Numbered from the stretch's first letter, positions 34,326-43,750 are shown. The stretch is 64,000 bases of DNA from Brevibacillus sp. (GCA_017656235.1 JACDOF010000012.1:39362-103361); one strand, 5' to 3'. Numbers and translations: made by a program. Notes: generated by a model from the letters alone, not told the origin.

Positions 34326-35252
34326 CCGTTCGACGGGATTCGGGACTATTCTATTGGCAAGTTCCAGGGCAATTTCCGCTCCCACCCGGGCGTTGTGCTT
34401 AACCAACGCGATGTTGGCCTCCAGACTTCTTCCGCCAGTAATTTCGCCAAGCCTGGACAGCAAAAACGGCGTAACCTCCTTGCCGGTGATGCCGCGCGCA
34501 TTTGCTTCACGAATGGCTGCTTCGATCGCGGCCCCGATCTCACTTTCCGGAAGGGCGTACTCTTCGGGAATCGGGTTGGCGATCACCGTACCTCCTCCCA
34601 GGCCAAGCCGGGCCTTTTCGGCCAGCACTTCCGCTACTTCCGCCGCAGAGTGAAGGGCATACGGAACGGGGAAGCCGCTGTCGCGGGTGTAAAACGCCGG
34701 AAAACGATCTGTTTTGTACCCCAGTACGGTTACACCTTGTGTCTCCAGATATTCCAGGGTAAGCCCGATGTCGAGAATCGATTTGGCTCCGGCACAAACC
34801 ACCGCCACTTCAGTACGGGCCAGTTCGCTCAGATCGGCGGAAATATCCATCGTCTGTTCGGCACCGCGGTGTACGCCGCCAATCCCACCGGTTACGAAGA
34901 CGCGAATTCCGGCCATATTGGCGATAATCATGGTGCCAGCAACGGTCGTGGCACCGTTTCGTCCACTCGCCGTCACGTAAGGCAGATCGCGACGGCTCGT
35001 CTTGATCACGCCTTCAGCCCGGGCCAACTGCTCAATCTCTTCATGGGTCAGCCCCACTTTGCATCTCCCGTTAAGAATGGCGATTGTGGCCGGGACGGCA
35101 CCTGCATGACGAATGATTTCCTCAACAGCGATCGCGGTCTCTACATTTTGCGGATAAGGCATGCCGTGTGAAATAATCGTCGATTCCAAAGCGACAACCG
35201 CTTTTCCTTGCTTCAGCGCCTCCGCCACCTCAGGTTTGATGTCCAGTTTCAC
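34311..35252 (-). CDS. psuG: Pseudouridine-5'-phosphate glycosidase
   Basis: 313 aa from a GTG at 35252 behind AAAGGAGG, overlapping psuK by 23 bases. The N-terminus ALESTIISHGMPYPQNVETA, then GRCKVGLTHEEIEQLA, SRRDLPYV and FVTGGIGGVHRGAEQTMDIS are diagnostic. The enzyme cleaves pseudouridine 5'-phosphate to uracil and ribose 5-phosphate. It follows a PfkB kinase that would supply its substrate, so the pair is a pseudouridine salvage operon. Confidence 0.96.
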   Translation of the reverse strand: MKLDIKPEVAEALKQGKAVVALESTIISHGMPYPQNVETAIAVEEIIRHAGAVPATIAILNGRCKVGLTHEEIEQLARAEGVIKTSRRDLPYVTASGRNGATTVAGTMIIANMAGIRVFVTGGIGGVHRGAEQTMDISADLSELARTEVAVVCAGAKSILDIGLTLEYLETQGVTVLGYKTDRFPAFYTRDSGFPVPYALHSAAEVAEVLAEKARLGLGGGTVIANPIPEEYALPESEIGAAIEAAIREANARGITGKEVTPFLLSRLGEITGGRSLEANIALVKHNARVGAEIALELANRIVPNPVERPLSQ

Positions 35253-36183
35253 GTAAAAGGGCCTCCTTTGTCTGATTCAGTTTGTCAACGCTAAGGTCGT
35301 GCGTGACGGAGTGTTCGCTGGCCAGGGCAATACCGGCCATGGCCAAGCCGTATGCTGCCTGCTCAATAAGCGAATCGGTACGCATCAGGGCGTACATCAC
35401 GCCTGCTGTAAAGGCATCTCCGGCGCCGGTCACATCGCGCACCGTGACTGCCGGAGCAGGGAGCCAGCAAGCTTCCGAGCGGCAAAGCGCGTACACACCG
35501 CGGGCACCGCAGGTAATCATCACCCGCTCTACACCTTGATCAAGCAGAGAAGCGGCTGCTCGCTCCACATCTGAAGGATCGGAGATGGTCAAGCCGGTGA
35601 GCACTTCCGCCTCTGCCTCGCTGGGTGTGAGCAGGGTCAGGCCATTCAGAAGCCCACGCCACACTTCCGCTTTCTTGACCGAAACGGTATCGACGGCAAC
35701 CGGGCATCCAAGGCGGTAAGCCGCGGCAAGGAACTGTTCGATTACCGGCTTGGGCAGGTTGGCGTCGAGAAACACGCCGCAGTCCTCATCCATCATCTTG
35801 ATCCCGCTTTTCACCAGCGGCTCGTCCCACGCTTCGTTGATCGCCATGTCAGCGATCGCCACGACCAGTTCTCCCGCTTCGTTGTGAATCGACAAGTACC
35901 GTCCGGTGCGTTTTCCGCCCAGCCGAAACATGCCAACCGTTCCCACTCCGCTCTCCGCTGTCTTCTGCCGCAGCCATTCCCCGTCGTTGTCCTCACCGAC
36001 CAGCGCCAGAAGCGCCACCTCTTCACCCAGACGGGCTATGTTTTCCGCCACGTTACGCGCTACTCCACCGGCTGCGGTGGTGACCACCCCTGGATTGCTG
36101 GTGCCGAAGCGCAGAGCAGCGTAAGGGCCTCCCTTGACGTCCAGATTGGCTCCGCCAATGGCCAACCAACGCCTAATGTTCAT
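35230..36183 (-). CDS. psuK: PfkB-family kinase, probable pseudouridine kinase
   Basis: 317 aa from the ATG at 36183 with AAAGGAAG upstream. The N-terminal ribokinase motif GGANLDVKG, then GGVARNVAENIARLG, and the C-terminal DVTGAGDAFTAGVMYAL (anion hole and catalytic Asp) are complete. The PfkB family covers many sugars and nucleosides; coupling with psuG makes pseudouridine the likely substrate. Confidence 0.9.
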   Translation of the reverse strand: MNIRRWLAIGGANLDVKGGPYAALRFGTSNPGVVTTAAGGVARNVAENIARLGEEVALLALVGEDNDGEWLRQKTAESGVGTVGMFRLGGKRTGRYLSIHNEAGELVVAIADMAINEAWDEPLVKSGIKMMDEDCGVFLDANLPKPVIEQFLAAAYRLGCPVAVDTVSVKKAEVWRGLLNGLTLLTPSEAEAEVLTGLTISDPSDVERAAASLLDQGVERVMITCGARGVYALCRSEACWLPAPAVTVRDVTGAGDAFTAGVMYALMRTDSLIEQAAYGLAMAGIALASEHSVTHDLSVDKLNQTKEALLRETGHQT

Positions 36184-36293
36184 GAAACGCACCACTTCCT
36201 TTATCTTTCGGCACATCTTTTCGCAAGAATCCGCATCTGACGATTTCCTATCCCCATTGTAACAATCCTTTTGTTATGATGAAAACAGGTGAC

Positions 36294-37499
36294 TCAAACC
36301 TCCCGCAGCGCTTGCAGCACATCCGCTTTCAGGTCATCGATGTGCTCGAGGCCGACCGAGAAACGCACGAAATTGGACGGAATCCCGGCTGTCCGCATTT
36401 GTTCCTCGGTCATCACTCCTTCCCACATCGCCGCTGTATGTACCACCAGTGAATCGACCCCGCCCAGGCTGACCGCATTTTGCGACAGATTCAGTGCAGA
36501 AACGAAGCGCTGCGTCGCGTCATATCCACCTTTGACTGCAAAGGCGATCATTCCGCCGAACCCCCGCATCTGGCGTTTTGCCAATTCGTGCTGCGGATGG
36601 CTGGCAAGACCAGGGTAATACACCCGCTCAATCTGCGGCTGTGCCTCCAGAAACTCGGCCAAGGCGAGGGCGTTGGCGTTGATGCGTTCGATCCGTATCG
36701 GGAGGGTACGCAGACCACGCAATAGCAACCACGCATCCATCGGAGAGAGGACCGAGCCGATTGAGATATGCGTGTGCCAAATACGTTCGGCCAACTCCTC
36801 GCTGGTGCAGATCACACCCGCTGTCAAATCATGGTGGCCGCCCAAATATTTCGTTGCGCTGTGAATGACCACATCGACCCCCAGATCATGAGGCCGCTGA
36901 TTGATCGGCGACGCAAACGTATTGTCGCAAACGACGATAATGCCACGCGGGCGGGCCAATTCCACCACGGCGGCCAGATCTGTCACCACCAAAGTCGGAT
37001 TGGCAGGTGTCTCCACCATGATCAGCTTTGTATGGGGACGAATAGCTTTGGCAAACGCTGTGACGTCGGCTTGCTCGACCAATGTCACTTCCACACCAAA
37101 TCGCGGCAGCATCTCGTCCATGATTTTGGCGGTACTCATATAATGCCGCGTCTGTGCGATCACATGGTCGCCTGCGCTGACGAGCGAGAGAAGTGTCGTA
37201 GCAATCGCCCCCATCCCGGAGCCGGTTACCAATGCGGTTTCTGTCCCCTCAAGTTCAGCCATGATCTTCTTTACCCGCTCATGAACGGGATTGCCGTAAC
37301 GCGTGTAATATCGGGGATGTCGAGGAGTCCCTGCCATTTCCGCAAACTCAGTGGCATTTCGTGCAGTGAACGTGGCTGAGTAGTAAATCGCTGGAGCCAC
37401 CGTTCCATCGTTGGCAACCCAGTCATCCGCGTGTATGACCAAGGTTTCGTCCCGAAGTCCGTCGAGATTCAGCTCTTCCTGATGATCACGTTTGTTCAT
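36294..37499 (-). CDS. Cys/Met-metabolism PLP-dependent enzyme (cystathionine gamma-synthase/methionine gamma-lyase type)
   Basis: 401 aa, ATG at 37499 behind AAGGAGC. The trans-sulfuration family blocks are present: YTRYGNPVHERV near 66, GSGMGAIATTLL near 94, the PLP-contact CDNTFASP (D192) and the Schiff-base lysine K217 in HSATKYLGGHHD. It should act on a sulfur or oxygen-substituted amino acid such as O-acetylhomoserine, cystathionine or methionine. The family member cannot be fixed by eye. A TTGAAA-type promoter may lie on the minus strand near 37540-37575. Confidence 0.9.
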   Translation of the reverse strand: MNKRDHQEELNLDGLRDETLVIHADDWVANDGTVAPAIYYSATFTARNATEFAEMAGTPRHPRYYTRYGNPVHERVKKIMAELEGTETALVTGSGMGAIATTLLSLVSAGDHVIAQTRHYMSTAKIMDEMLPRFGVEVTLVEQADVTAFAKAIRPHTKLIMVETPANPTLVVTDLAAVVELARPRGIIVVCDNTFASPINQRPHDLGVDVVIHSATKYLGGHHDLTAGVICTSEELAERIWHTHISIGSVLSPMDAWLLLRGLRTLPIRIERINANALALAEFLEAQPQIERVYYPGLASHPQHELAKRQMRGFGGMIAFAVKGGYDATQRFVSALNLSQNAVSLGGVDSLVVHTAAMWEGVMTEEQMRTAGIPSNFVRFSVGLEHIDDLKADVLQALREV

Positions 37500-37580
37500 G
37501 CTCCTTCACCCTTTTTCGCGTTGGTCTCGGTTTCTATATTTTTAACTGAATTGTCTCTCTTTTCAACCTTTCAACGAAAA

Positions 37581-37643
37581 AACATCCCCTCTCACGATCC
37601 AAAGTGGGACGGGATGTTTATTAGGGGCTTTCGGACAGCCCCT
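37581..37643 (-). terminator. Tandem terminators after the SEC-C gene
   Basis: On the minus strand the first hairpin is AGGGGCT/AGCCCCT (37643-37623); the second is AACATCCC/GGGATGTT (37618-37581) followed by TTTTTT. Confidence 0.8.
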
Positions 37644-37657
37644 GCAGCATATGCATC

Positions 37658-39694
37658 CTATATCAATACGTTTTCCCGCACGCCGAGCAGTTCAGCGACA
37701 ATCGGCGGGTACACTTGGGGTATGCCTAAGAGATGCCAGCAGCCGTCTTGCGCCTGTCCGATCAAGGCAATAACGAGCCAGCCTCGGCCAGGCGGTCCTT
37801 CATCGGATTGTCCCGTTTGCACCAAGATCTCCTCGCCGCTGCTTCTGCTCAATCGCCAGCCGGCTCCCTCTTCCGACAGGAAAAGAAGCACCTCTTCTGC
37901 AACCTGTTCCGGCTGCAGCAAAGCGTCCGTCAAATGGGGAATCGCCTGTTTCTGCAGTTGGGCGCGCAGACGGTAGGCTTCCGGCAGCTCTTCCTTGAGA
38001 GCTGTCAAAACAGGCTGCAGCCGGGAGGTAAGGGTTAATTCATAGCGTTTATCCAGCCACTTGAAGAAGGCGGAAAGCACCGACAACAGATTGCCGGCCA
38101 GTGTCTTGGTCGGAGAATCGACCCGATTCAACACGTCGTGAACGAGGAAGTAGGCCACCTCTTCCGGCCGCAGCTGCGCCCAGGCAAATCCTCTGCCAAA
38201 AGCGCTGCGGACAAAATTGCGGAACAGGTTCATCGCCTCGTCGTACTTCTTCATGGTCGAGTCTGACTTGCCTTCCGTCATCTCCTGCACAAAGGTGGCA
38301 ATGTCGGACAACCGATCCGGGTGAACCGTAAACGAACCCTCGGGAAGACCTTCAAGCAGCGGCCGTTTCAGCAGGTTGTGCACGGACACCTCCCGGTTGG
38401 GCAGCGCAAGACGCGGCCGAATCAGTTCCCAGCGCATAAACCGCCCTGGGCCCACTCCCTGCTCACGGGCCCGTTCGATCTTCCCCACCAACTGGAGCAA
38501 TTTTCCCCGCAGGGCTTCTTCTTGAGCTGCAGCCGCCAACAACGGGGGGAGGTGATCGATTTCGGCGTGGGGGGTGATCAGCCATTTTTCTGCAAAGTAA
38601 GTCTGTACGGCCCACTGCAGTACTTTGGGCGGCAGCGCAGGCTGACTGGTGATAAAGATGGTCCCCTGAGTCAACCTGGTGCCGGTGGACGACAGTTTAT
38701 CGATGGAATGTTTCACATCGGGAGCGGGAAGCGGAAGTTTCTCCGCCAGCGTCGACAAGGCGGAAGGAAACCCTTCAAAGACCAGTTTCGCTTCCTCTAC
38801 CAACACTTCACCCGCTACCTCGTGCAGCTCCACCAACGCCTTGTTCAGAGTGGAAAGCAATCCGCCTTCCTTGTGGGAGGCATACACCCAAACCTCCTGC
38901 GCTCCCTCCCGTTTTTTCAGCTCAAACGAAGCGTCAGTGCGCAGTGTTTCACGGATTGCCTCCCAATCGGGCATCCGCCATTCAGCACGTACCAGTTCCT
39001 CCTCCTGCTTGGCCACTGTCCGAGCAGTGCTTCGCTGCTGTCTCAACAGCCGATACAGCCTGGTCGTGTAACGGGACAAATCGCTTTCTTCCACCGTTGA
39101 CAGCCAATCTGCAAACGGCTGTTTCAGTGCCGCCGGCAGCACAATGCTGCCGGTGAAGAGTTGATAACGCTGTCCGATCGGCAGCAAACGCCCCAGCAGG
39201 AGCTGACCCGGTTCCCATACGACGCCATCGGGGGCCACCACTTCCAACAAATCGCCCTGCTTGAGCGAACGAACTGTCAGTTGGTCGCCCTCCCTCCTGA
39301 CGATCTCATAGATTCCAAGCACAAGTCGGCGGAAGGCTTCCTTTATTTCGCCTTCCAGCCGCCTCCCATCCGTATTGAGAAACGCTTCCACCACAGTGGA
39401 GCCATGTTTCCGATCGTCAAAAACGAACCAATTGTAAAAGTGTACCGCCCATTGCGAATGTTGCGCTTCCTCCACAGACAGCCCCGTTTCCTGCACAAAA
39501 CGCTGTCTGGCTTGTTCGATTTCCTCCCGGGAAAAGTGTGCTGCCACGTATTTGTTCAGCCGTTCGGCTGCGTCTCTATGTGCCTGCCGCAGCTTCTGTT
39601 CACGCACCTGGCTGATCGAAGTGACGAGGCCGCAGCATCGTTTGTACTTTTTTCCGCTTCCGCAAGGGCATAGTTCGTTCCTACCGACTGACAT
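37658..39694 (-). CDS. Large SEC-C motif protein with a tyrosine-recombinase core-binding-like region
   Basis: 678 aa from the ATG at 39694, 12 bases after AAAGGAG. The N-terminus VGRNELCPCGSGKKYKRCCG (C9, C11, C20, C21) is a SEC-C zinc motif as at the SecA C-terminus. The middle 450 residues are mostly helical and unassigned. Near residues 475-585 the sequence (STMKKYDEAMNLFRNFV, then LRPEEVAYFLV and LSVLSAFFKWLDKRYEL) resembles the SAM-like core-binding domain of XerC/D recombinases, but no catalytic domain follows. It is the third gene of an operon with the two genes at 39791-40983. Function unknown. Confidence 0.75.
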   Translation of the reverse strand: MSVGRNELCPCGSGKKYKRCCGLVTSISQVREQKLRQAHRDAAERLNKYVAAHFSREEIEQARQRFVQETGLSVEEAQHSQWAVHFYNWFVFDDRKHGSTVVEAFLNTDGRRLEGEIKEAFRRLVLGIYEIVRREGDQLTVRSLKQGDLLEVVAPDGVVWEPGQLLLGRLLPIGQRYQLFTGSIVLPAALKQPFADWLSTVEESDLSRYTTRLYRLLRQQRSTARTVAKQEEELVRAEWRMPDWEAIRETLRTDASFELKKREGAQEVWVYASHKEGGLLSTLNKALVELHEVAGEVLVEEAKLVFEGFPSALSTLAEKLPLPAPDVKHSIDKLSSTGTRLTQGTIFITSQPALPPKVLQWAVQTYFAEKWLITPHAEIDHLPPLLAAAAQEEALRGKLLQLVGKIERAREQGVGPGRFMRWELIRPRLALPNREVSVHNLLKRPLLEGLPEGSFTVHPDRLSDIATFVQEMTEGKSDSTMKKYDEAMNLFRNFVRSAFGRGFAWAQLRPEEVAYFLVHDVLNRVDSPTKTLAGNLLSVLSAFFKWLDKRYELTLTSRLQPVLTALKEELPEAYRLRAQLQKQAIPHLTDALLQPEQVAEEVLLFLSEEGAGWRLSRSSGEEILVQTGQSDEGPPGRGWLVIALIGQAQDGCWHLLGIPQVYPPIVAELLGVRENVLI

Positions 39695-39790
39695 AGGGGT
39701 TGGTTCTCCTTTCGTCCCGGCAAGCAACCAGGATTGACAACAAATCGTATCGTTCCTTCGTTGTATGAAAACGTTACTGGAAGCGGATTG

Positions 39791-40033
39791 TCAATCGATG
39801 CGAAAGTCGCCCTGTCCTTCCCATTGAGAGACAAACTGCTCCAGTTTTTTTATTCGTTGTTCGATGCGTTCTTTCTCGCGCATGCTGTCGGCAATTGCCT
39901 CCAGCTCGTTGGCTTCAAACAACGAGATTACTTTTGCCTCCAGTTGTGTTAGACGCGTGCGGTATATGGCAATAATCTCCCTCAGGAGGTCAAACCGTTG
40001 CGTCAAATCGATCGAAGGCATGATTTCTTTCAT
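39791..40033 (-). CDS. Small coiled-coil hypothetical protein, 80 aa
   Basis: ATG at 40033 overlaps the stop of the upstream gene (ATGA); a second ATG at 40021 is possible. The protein is almost wholly helical and charged (RLTQLEAKVISLFEANELEAI, then REKERIEQRIKKLEQFV). Its core resembles the C-terminal part of the preceding gene product (FQQSDMQAIAALMKEKQHND), so the two may be related or form a heteromer. Not recognised. Confidence 0.7.
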   Translation of the reverse strand: MKEIMPSIDLTQRFDLLREIIAIYRTRLTQLEAKVISLFEANELEAIADSMREKERIEQRIKKLEQFVSQWEGQGDFRID

Positions 40034-40983
40034 TGCTGGTTCAAACTTGCCAGTACTTGTTTGATGCCAAGTACCACCTGATCATTGTGCTGTTTTTCCT
40101 TCATTAACGCTGCAATCGCCTGCATATCGCTCTGCTGAAAGTGGCTGACCACTTCCTGCCCCATTTCCTGGTTACGGCTTTCCAGCAGGGTGAGCGCCTG
40201 CCTCAGCAGTGCGTCTACTTCCTTCTGCACATTGATCTTTTCAGCGGTCGTGTTCATCACACAATCATCCTCCAAAGAAAGTTGTGATCCGGTAGGCTGG
40301 GGGGGCTCCATCGCTGCGGCGGCTTCGTCCTCTGCCGTCGCCTCTGCTGCGCTCGCAGCCCCGCTGGCAGGGACGGGCGGCTCCGCTGATCTAATCCGAA
40401 CGGCGCCGCTCTCTACCTGAAAGCGATCGTCAAGCTCCGGCAAAAAAATGTACTCTCGTGGCGACAGGCCGATTTCCTGTTCCAATGTATGGACAAGCGC
40501 ACGCAGCGGCAGCACCTTCACTCCCATCCGCGCAAGATATTCGTAGACGTGGTCATTGGCCAGCTTCCATTCCGCCAGAAACCACCGTTCATCCGCTTCG
40601 TATCGGACAAAGCGCGGGTCTTTTTCCAGTATGAGAATGCGCGCGATCTGGTTCCATGAAAAATTGGTGCGTCTGCGCAGCTCGAGAGAAATCTGTTCCA
40701 TCGTCTTGGGCGCGTGAGCGTCGCGAAGATAACGGTAGGCGAGATCAAAAAGCTGGTGCGGCTGATGGACAAGCTCGATGATGGCCTCTGTCCGCCCGAT
40801 GCGGACAGGTGAATTCGGAATCGTAAGAACCTTGGCCAAAAACGCTTCACCGTCTTCGGCCAAACCAGCCGCGCGCAATCCCGCCTCAAGCCGCTCTGTC
40901 ACTTCACTGCGCGAAAGGGAGCGCTCCCCTGGCCGAAAGACTTTTTTCATGATGCTCGTGATGGTGTAGGTTGGCCGTCTCAT
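40030..40983 (-). CDS. Hypothetical protein, 317 aa, with a possible HARE-HTH-like winged helix
   Basis: ATG at 40983, seven bases after GGAGA. Residues about 75-150 (QLFDLAYRYLRDAHAPKTMEQ, then RTNFSWNQIARILILEKDPRFV) look like the HARE-HTH winged helix of RNA polymerase delta and related proteins. An Ala/Glu-rich linker (residues about 205-235) separates this from a C-terminal helical domain. It heads the three-gene operon that ends with the SEC-C protein. The HTH call is tentative. Confidence 0.65.
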   Translation of the reverse strand: MRRPTYTITSIMKKVFRPGERSLSRSEVTERLEAGLRAAGLAEDGEAFLAKVLTIPNSPVRIGRTEAIIELVHQPHQLFDLAYRYLRDAHAPKTMEQISLELRRRTNFSWNQIARILILEKDPRFVRYEADERWFLAEWKLANDHVYEYLARMGVKVLPLRALVHTLEQEIGLSPREYIFLPELDDRFQVESGAVRIRSAEPPVPASGAASAAEATAEDEAAAAMEPPQPTGSQLSLEDDCVMNTTAEKINVQKEVDALLRQALTLLESRNQEMGQEVVSHFQQSDMQAIAALMKEKQHNDQVVLGIKQVLASLNQQ

Positions 40984-41088
40984 GAACATTCTCCTATCGA
41001 GAGTTTTCCATACCCCTGCGGGAGCAAAGCAGGGGCTAAGCAAGGTATTCTACAAAAAGCACAAAACTCCTACCCGGCAAAGGCAAAA

Positions 41089-41131
41089 GAGTTGTCTGCA
41101 CATGCTCCTTGCTGCACATGCCTGACAACTC
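41089..41131 (-). terminator. Intrinsic terminator after the YhaM-like gene
   Basis: On the minus strand GAGTTGTC pairs with GACAACTC across a 27-base loop that itself has GCATGTGCA repeats, followed by TTTTGCC. Confidence 0.65.
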
Positions 41132-41168
41132 CGCCACACGAAGGCAGCTATCCTGCCGCTCTCCATTT

Positions 41169-42116
41169 CTAAAATCCGCGCCACACTTTTCGGCGCAGAG
41201 CGGGGGCAAAGACCCATTCTTCCTCTTCCGACACACCATGCAGAACCTGCTGCAGGGCGTTCATTTTGCTGTCAATCTGATCCAGATAGTGGAACAGCAC
41301 GGCAGTCGGGGTTTTGCCTGAGACCGCACTGCCCCACCCGAATTCCACATCGCCGTGATGGCTCAGCATACAGTGTTTCAAATGAAGCACGTCTTTCTCT
41401 TCCGTACTGATGGAAAGCCGGCGGCATGCTTCATTGACACGTTCCACTCCCATTACCAAGTGACCAATCAGCTGTCCCGGAGTGGAGTAGTCCGGGGCAA
41501 TCGGATCGGACAGCTCGTCCAGTTTTCCGATATCGTGCAGGATGCAGGCAGCATACAACACGTCCCGCTCCACCAGCGGATAGAGCGGAAGCAAGCGTTC
41601 TGCCAGCGCAAGCAGGGAAACAATGTGCTCCAAAAGGCCAAGGTAGTAGTTGTGGTGCATCCGCACGCCTGCGGGATAACAGCGCAGCCGATCCGCGCAA
41701 TCGTCGTCCGAGAGAATCTGTTCGACGATGGCACGCAGCGTCACGCTTTCAATCTCCCCGACATAAGACATAAGACGCTGCCACAGGTCGTCAGCCGGGA
41801 ACCGGGAGGTGGGGATCAGCGATTCCATCGACACCTCGTCGGCGGGTACCGCCAGCCGTATCCGCTGGATGACAAGCTGTTTTTTTCCCTTGTACGACTG
41901 GACCAGCGCGTCGACCTTGACGATTGTTTTTACCTGAAACAACGCTTTCTGCTCTTCTGTCACATCCCACAGCTTTGCCGGCAAACTGCCCGAACGGTCG
42001 CTTAACTCCAGATTCATGTATTCACTCTGGTTGCTGGCAACCGCCACCTCCCGGCTCCTGATCAGACAAAAGCCGATCATTCGCTCCCCTTCTGAATAAT
42101 CGTGCAGATACCGCAT
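41169..42116 (-). CDS. yhaM: YhaM-type 3'-5' exoribonuclease (OB fold plus HD domain)
   Basis: 315 aa from the ATG at 42116 behind GGAGACGGAAGG. The N-terminal OB fold (FCLIRSREVAVASNQSEYMN, then LSDRSGSLPAKLWD) is followed by an HD phosphohydrolase domain with the metal motif ACILHDIGKL and an upstream His in HHNYYLGLLEH. YhaM degrades RNA 3' to 5' with Mn2+. It follows the ykvA-like gene by 40 bases and ends with a terminator, closing the DedA-ykvA-yhaM cluster. Confidence 0.9.
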   Translation of the reverse strand: MRYLHDYSEGERMIGFCLIRSREVAVASNQSEYMNLELSDRSGSLPAKLWDVTEEQKALFQVKTIVKVDALVQSYKGKKQLVIQRIRLAVPADEVSMESLIPTSRFPADDLWQRLMSYVGEIESVTLRAIVEQILSDDDCADRLRCYPAGVRMHHNYYLGLLEHIVSLLALAERLLPLYPLVERDVLYAACILHDIGKLDELSDPIAPDYSTPGQLIGHLVMGVERVNEACRRLSISTEEKDVLHLKHCMLSHHGDVEFGWGSAVSGKTPTAVLFHYLDQIDSKMNALQQVLHGVSEEEEWVFAPALRRKVWRGF

Positions 42117-42156
42117 CCCTTCCGTCTCCTCTCCTGCGGTCTTCTCGTGTACTGTG

Positions 42157-42696
42157 TTATTTCCGCAGGCTGTCGTTCAGTTTTTGTTCCAGCTTGCTCA
42201 GTACCTTGTGGCCGACCAGATCGTCAGCCTTCTCGATCACCCTGCTGATCGTCTGAAGCAGATCCTGTTTGCCGTTCCAATGCTCCAACACAACCTGACG
42301 ATCCACGTCGATTAGGATGCGCCGCAGAGCGTAGACAGCCAGTACGATGTCATCCAAAAACCCCAGCGGACCGGTCAGCAGTTCGGGTATAAAGTCAATG
42401 GGAGACAAAAAGTAGGCAACGACTGCACCGGCGACAACCTTGGCCTGAACGGGAACACGCTTGTCCAGCATCAAGCGGGCAAGCAGCACGAACAAGTCGG
42501 GTGCCAAAAGCAGGTATTCCGCCGTCTTGCTGCTTGCCCCTTTCTCTCTGACAAACTCCTCGATTTTGCTCCGCAGCTTGTCATAGTACCGCTGATGCTT
42601 GCGGGGCAGCTTCAACGGAATCAGTTCACTCTGTTCCCGAACAACGGGATACGGCCTTTCATCCTGCATCGTTTGCTGGTCGTTCTGTTCGCTCAT
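42157..42696 (-). CDS. YkvA/DUF1232-domain membrane-associated protein
   Basis: 179 aa; the ATG at 42696 overlaps the DedA stop (ATGA) and follows GGAGGGAAC. The DUF1232 core is AGAVVAYFLSPIDFIPELL followed by GFLDDIVLAVYALRRIL, a short hydrophobic hairpin. The N-terminal 60 residues are charged. The family is widespread and of unknown function; coupling to DedA suggests a membrane or lipid role. Confidence 0.88.
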   Translation of the reverse strand: MSEQNDQQTMQDERPYPVVREQSELIPLKLPRKHQRYYDKLRSKIEEFVREKGASSKTAEYLLLAPDLFVLLARLMLDKRVPVQAKVVAGAVVAYFLSPIDFIPELLTGPLGFLDDIVLAVYALRRILIDVDRQVVLEHWNGKQDLLQTISRVIEKADDLVGHKVLSKLEQKLNDSLRK

Positions 42697-43343
42697 CGGG
42701 TTCCCTCCTCTTTGGTACGGGAAAACGGCCTGCTTTCCTCATTTCCTTCCCGGCGTCTGCCGCGCAGCCACGACCAAACCACGATCACGGCCAGCAAAAC
42801 CAGGCATACCAGGGTCAAATTGCGGGCAATCAGTTGGAACAACTGCTCCCAGCGTGCCCCCAACTGCCAGCCGAGCGTCACAAAGAGTGCGCTCCAAAAC
42901 AGGCCGCCACTGTACGTAAAGAGGGCAAACTGCGGAAATGGCAGCTTGGTTATGCCGGCAAAATACGCCGTAAACTGGCGGACTCCGGGGATAAAGTAGC
43001 CAATCGGCAGCGACCACTTTCCGACTTGGGCGAACCATTCTTCGGTTCGCTTATACAAAGCATACCCCAAACCAAACCGTCTTCCGTATTTTTCGATGAA
43101 CGGGTAGCCCAGCGTCCGTCCGATCCAGTAAGCCAAAGTCATCGCGCTGATCGAACCAACGTAACAGACGAGGATTGTTTGTACCAGTTCCAGCTCGCCA
43201 ATGGAGACCAGAAAGCCGGAAAAGACGAGCAGGGTTTCCTCGGGCAGCGGCATCCCCAAAATCCCCAGGAAAAACAGCAGGTATAGGGCGACATAACCGT
43301 ATGCCGCAACGTAGGGATCAATCATCTGGATAAATTCTTGCAA
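42693..43343 (-). CDS. DedA/SNARE-associated-family membrane protein
   Basis: 216 aa from a TTG at 43343 with GGTGA upstream; an internal ATG at 43322 has no ribosome site. The DedA signature is clear: GILGMPLPEETLLVFSGFL, then YWIGRTLGYPFIEKYGRR and PGVRQFTAYFAGITKLPF, with five hydrophobic segments and a basic C-terminus. DedA proteins flip undecaprenyl phosphate or phospholipids and matter for envelope homeostasis. Confidence 0.93.
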   Translation of the reverse strand: MQEFIQMIDPYVAAYGYVALYLLFFLGILGMPLPEETLLVFSGFLVSIGELELVQTILVCYVGSISAMTLAYWIGRTLGYPFIEKYGRRFGLGYALYKRTEEWFAQVGKWSLPIGYFIPGVRQFTAYFAGITKLPFPQFALFTYSGGLFWSALFVTLGWQLGARWEQLFQLIARNLTLVCLVLLAVIVVWSWLRGRRREGNEESRPFSRTKEEGTR

Positions 43344-43458
43344 GGTTTTTCACCACATTTCGCGCATTGGCCGCTCGTCCGTCCGAGCAACATGAGAAGC
43401 GTGAACATCAGCTCGTCAGGCTGCATCGGGAGGACTCCGGCGAGACGGGAAACAAAGG

Positions 43459-43493
43459 CGACCGGCTCCTTGCTTCAAGAGGCCGGTCGTTTT
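43459..43493. terminator. Bidirectional hairpin after the 77-aa gene
   Basis: CGACCGGC (43459-43466) pairs with GCCGGTCG (43482-43489); TTTT follows on the plus strand and CCTTTGTTT on the minus strand. Confidence 0.6.
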
Positions 43494-43516
43494 AAGCCGG
43501 TTTGCCGATCCGCGCT

Positions 43517-43750
43517 TCAGGAAGCCGGCTGGTCAAACACGTTTTTCTCACGCAGGATGTCCATGATTTCGCTGACCGTATATTTTTGCTCCAGAAGAGA
43601 GATGATTTCCTCCACCTGGTCTTCCGATAAACCGGTTGCCCAGAGACTTTCCCTAAGCAGGACCAGATTGGAACGGCGGAAATACGCCTGCAGTGTGCGC
43701 AGTACGCGCCCTTCCAGGTTGGTACGCAGCATCAGATCCGTCGTGGACAT
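43517..43750 (-). CDS. Small hypothetical protein, 77 aa
   Basis: ATG at 43750 behind AAAAGGAGGTAG, a very strong site. The product is helical and charged (LEGRVLRTLQAYFRRSNLVL, then LSEDQVEEIISLLEQKY), with no Cys and no membrane segment. It stands alone with its own terminator. No family recognised. Confidence 0.75.
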   Translation of the reverse strand: MSTTDLMLRTNLEGRVLRTLQAYFRRSNLVLLRESLWATGLSEDQVEEIISLLEQKYTVSEIMDILREKNVFDQPAS

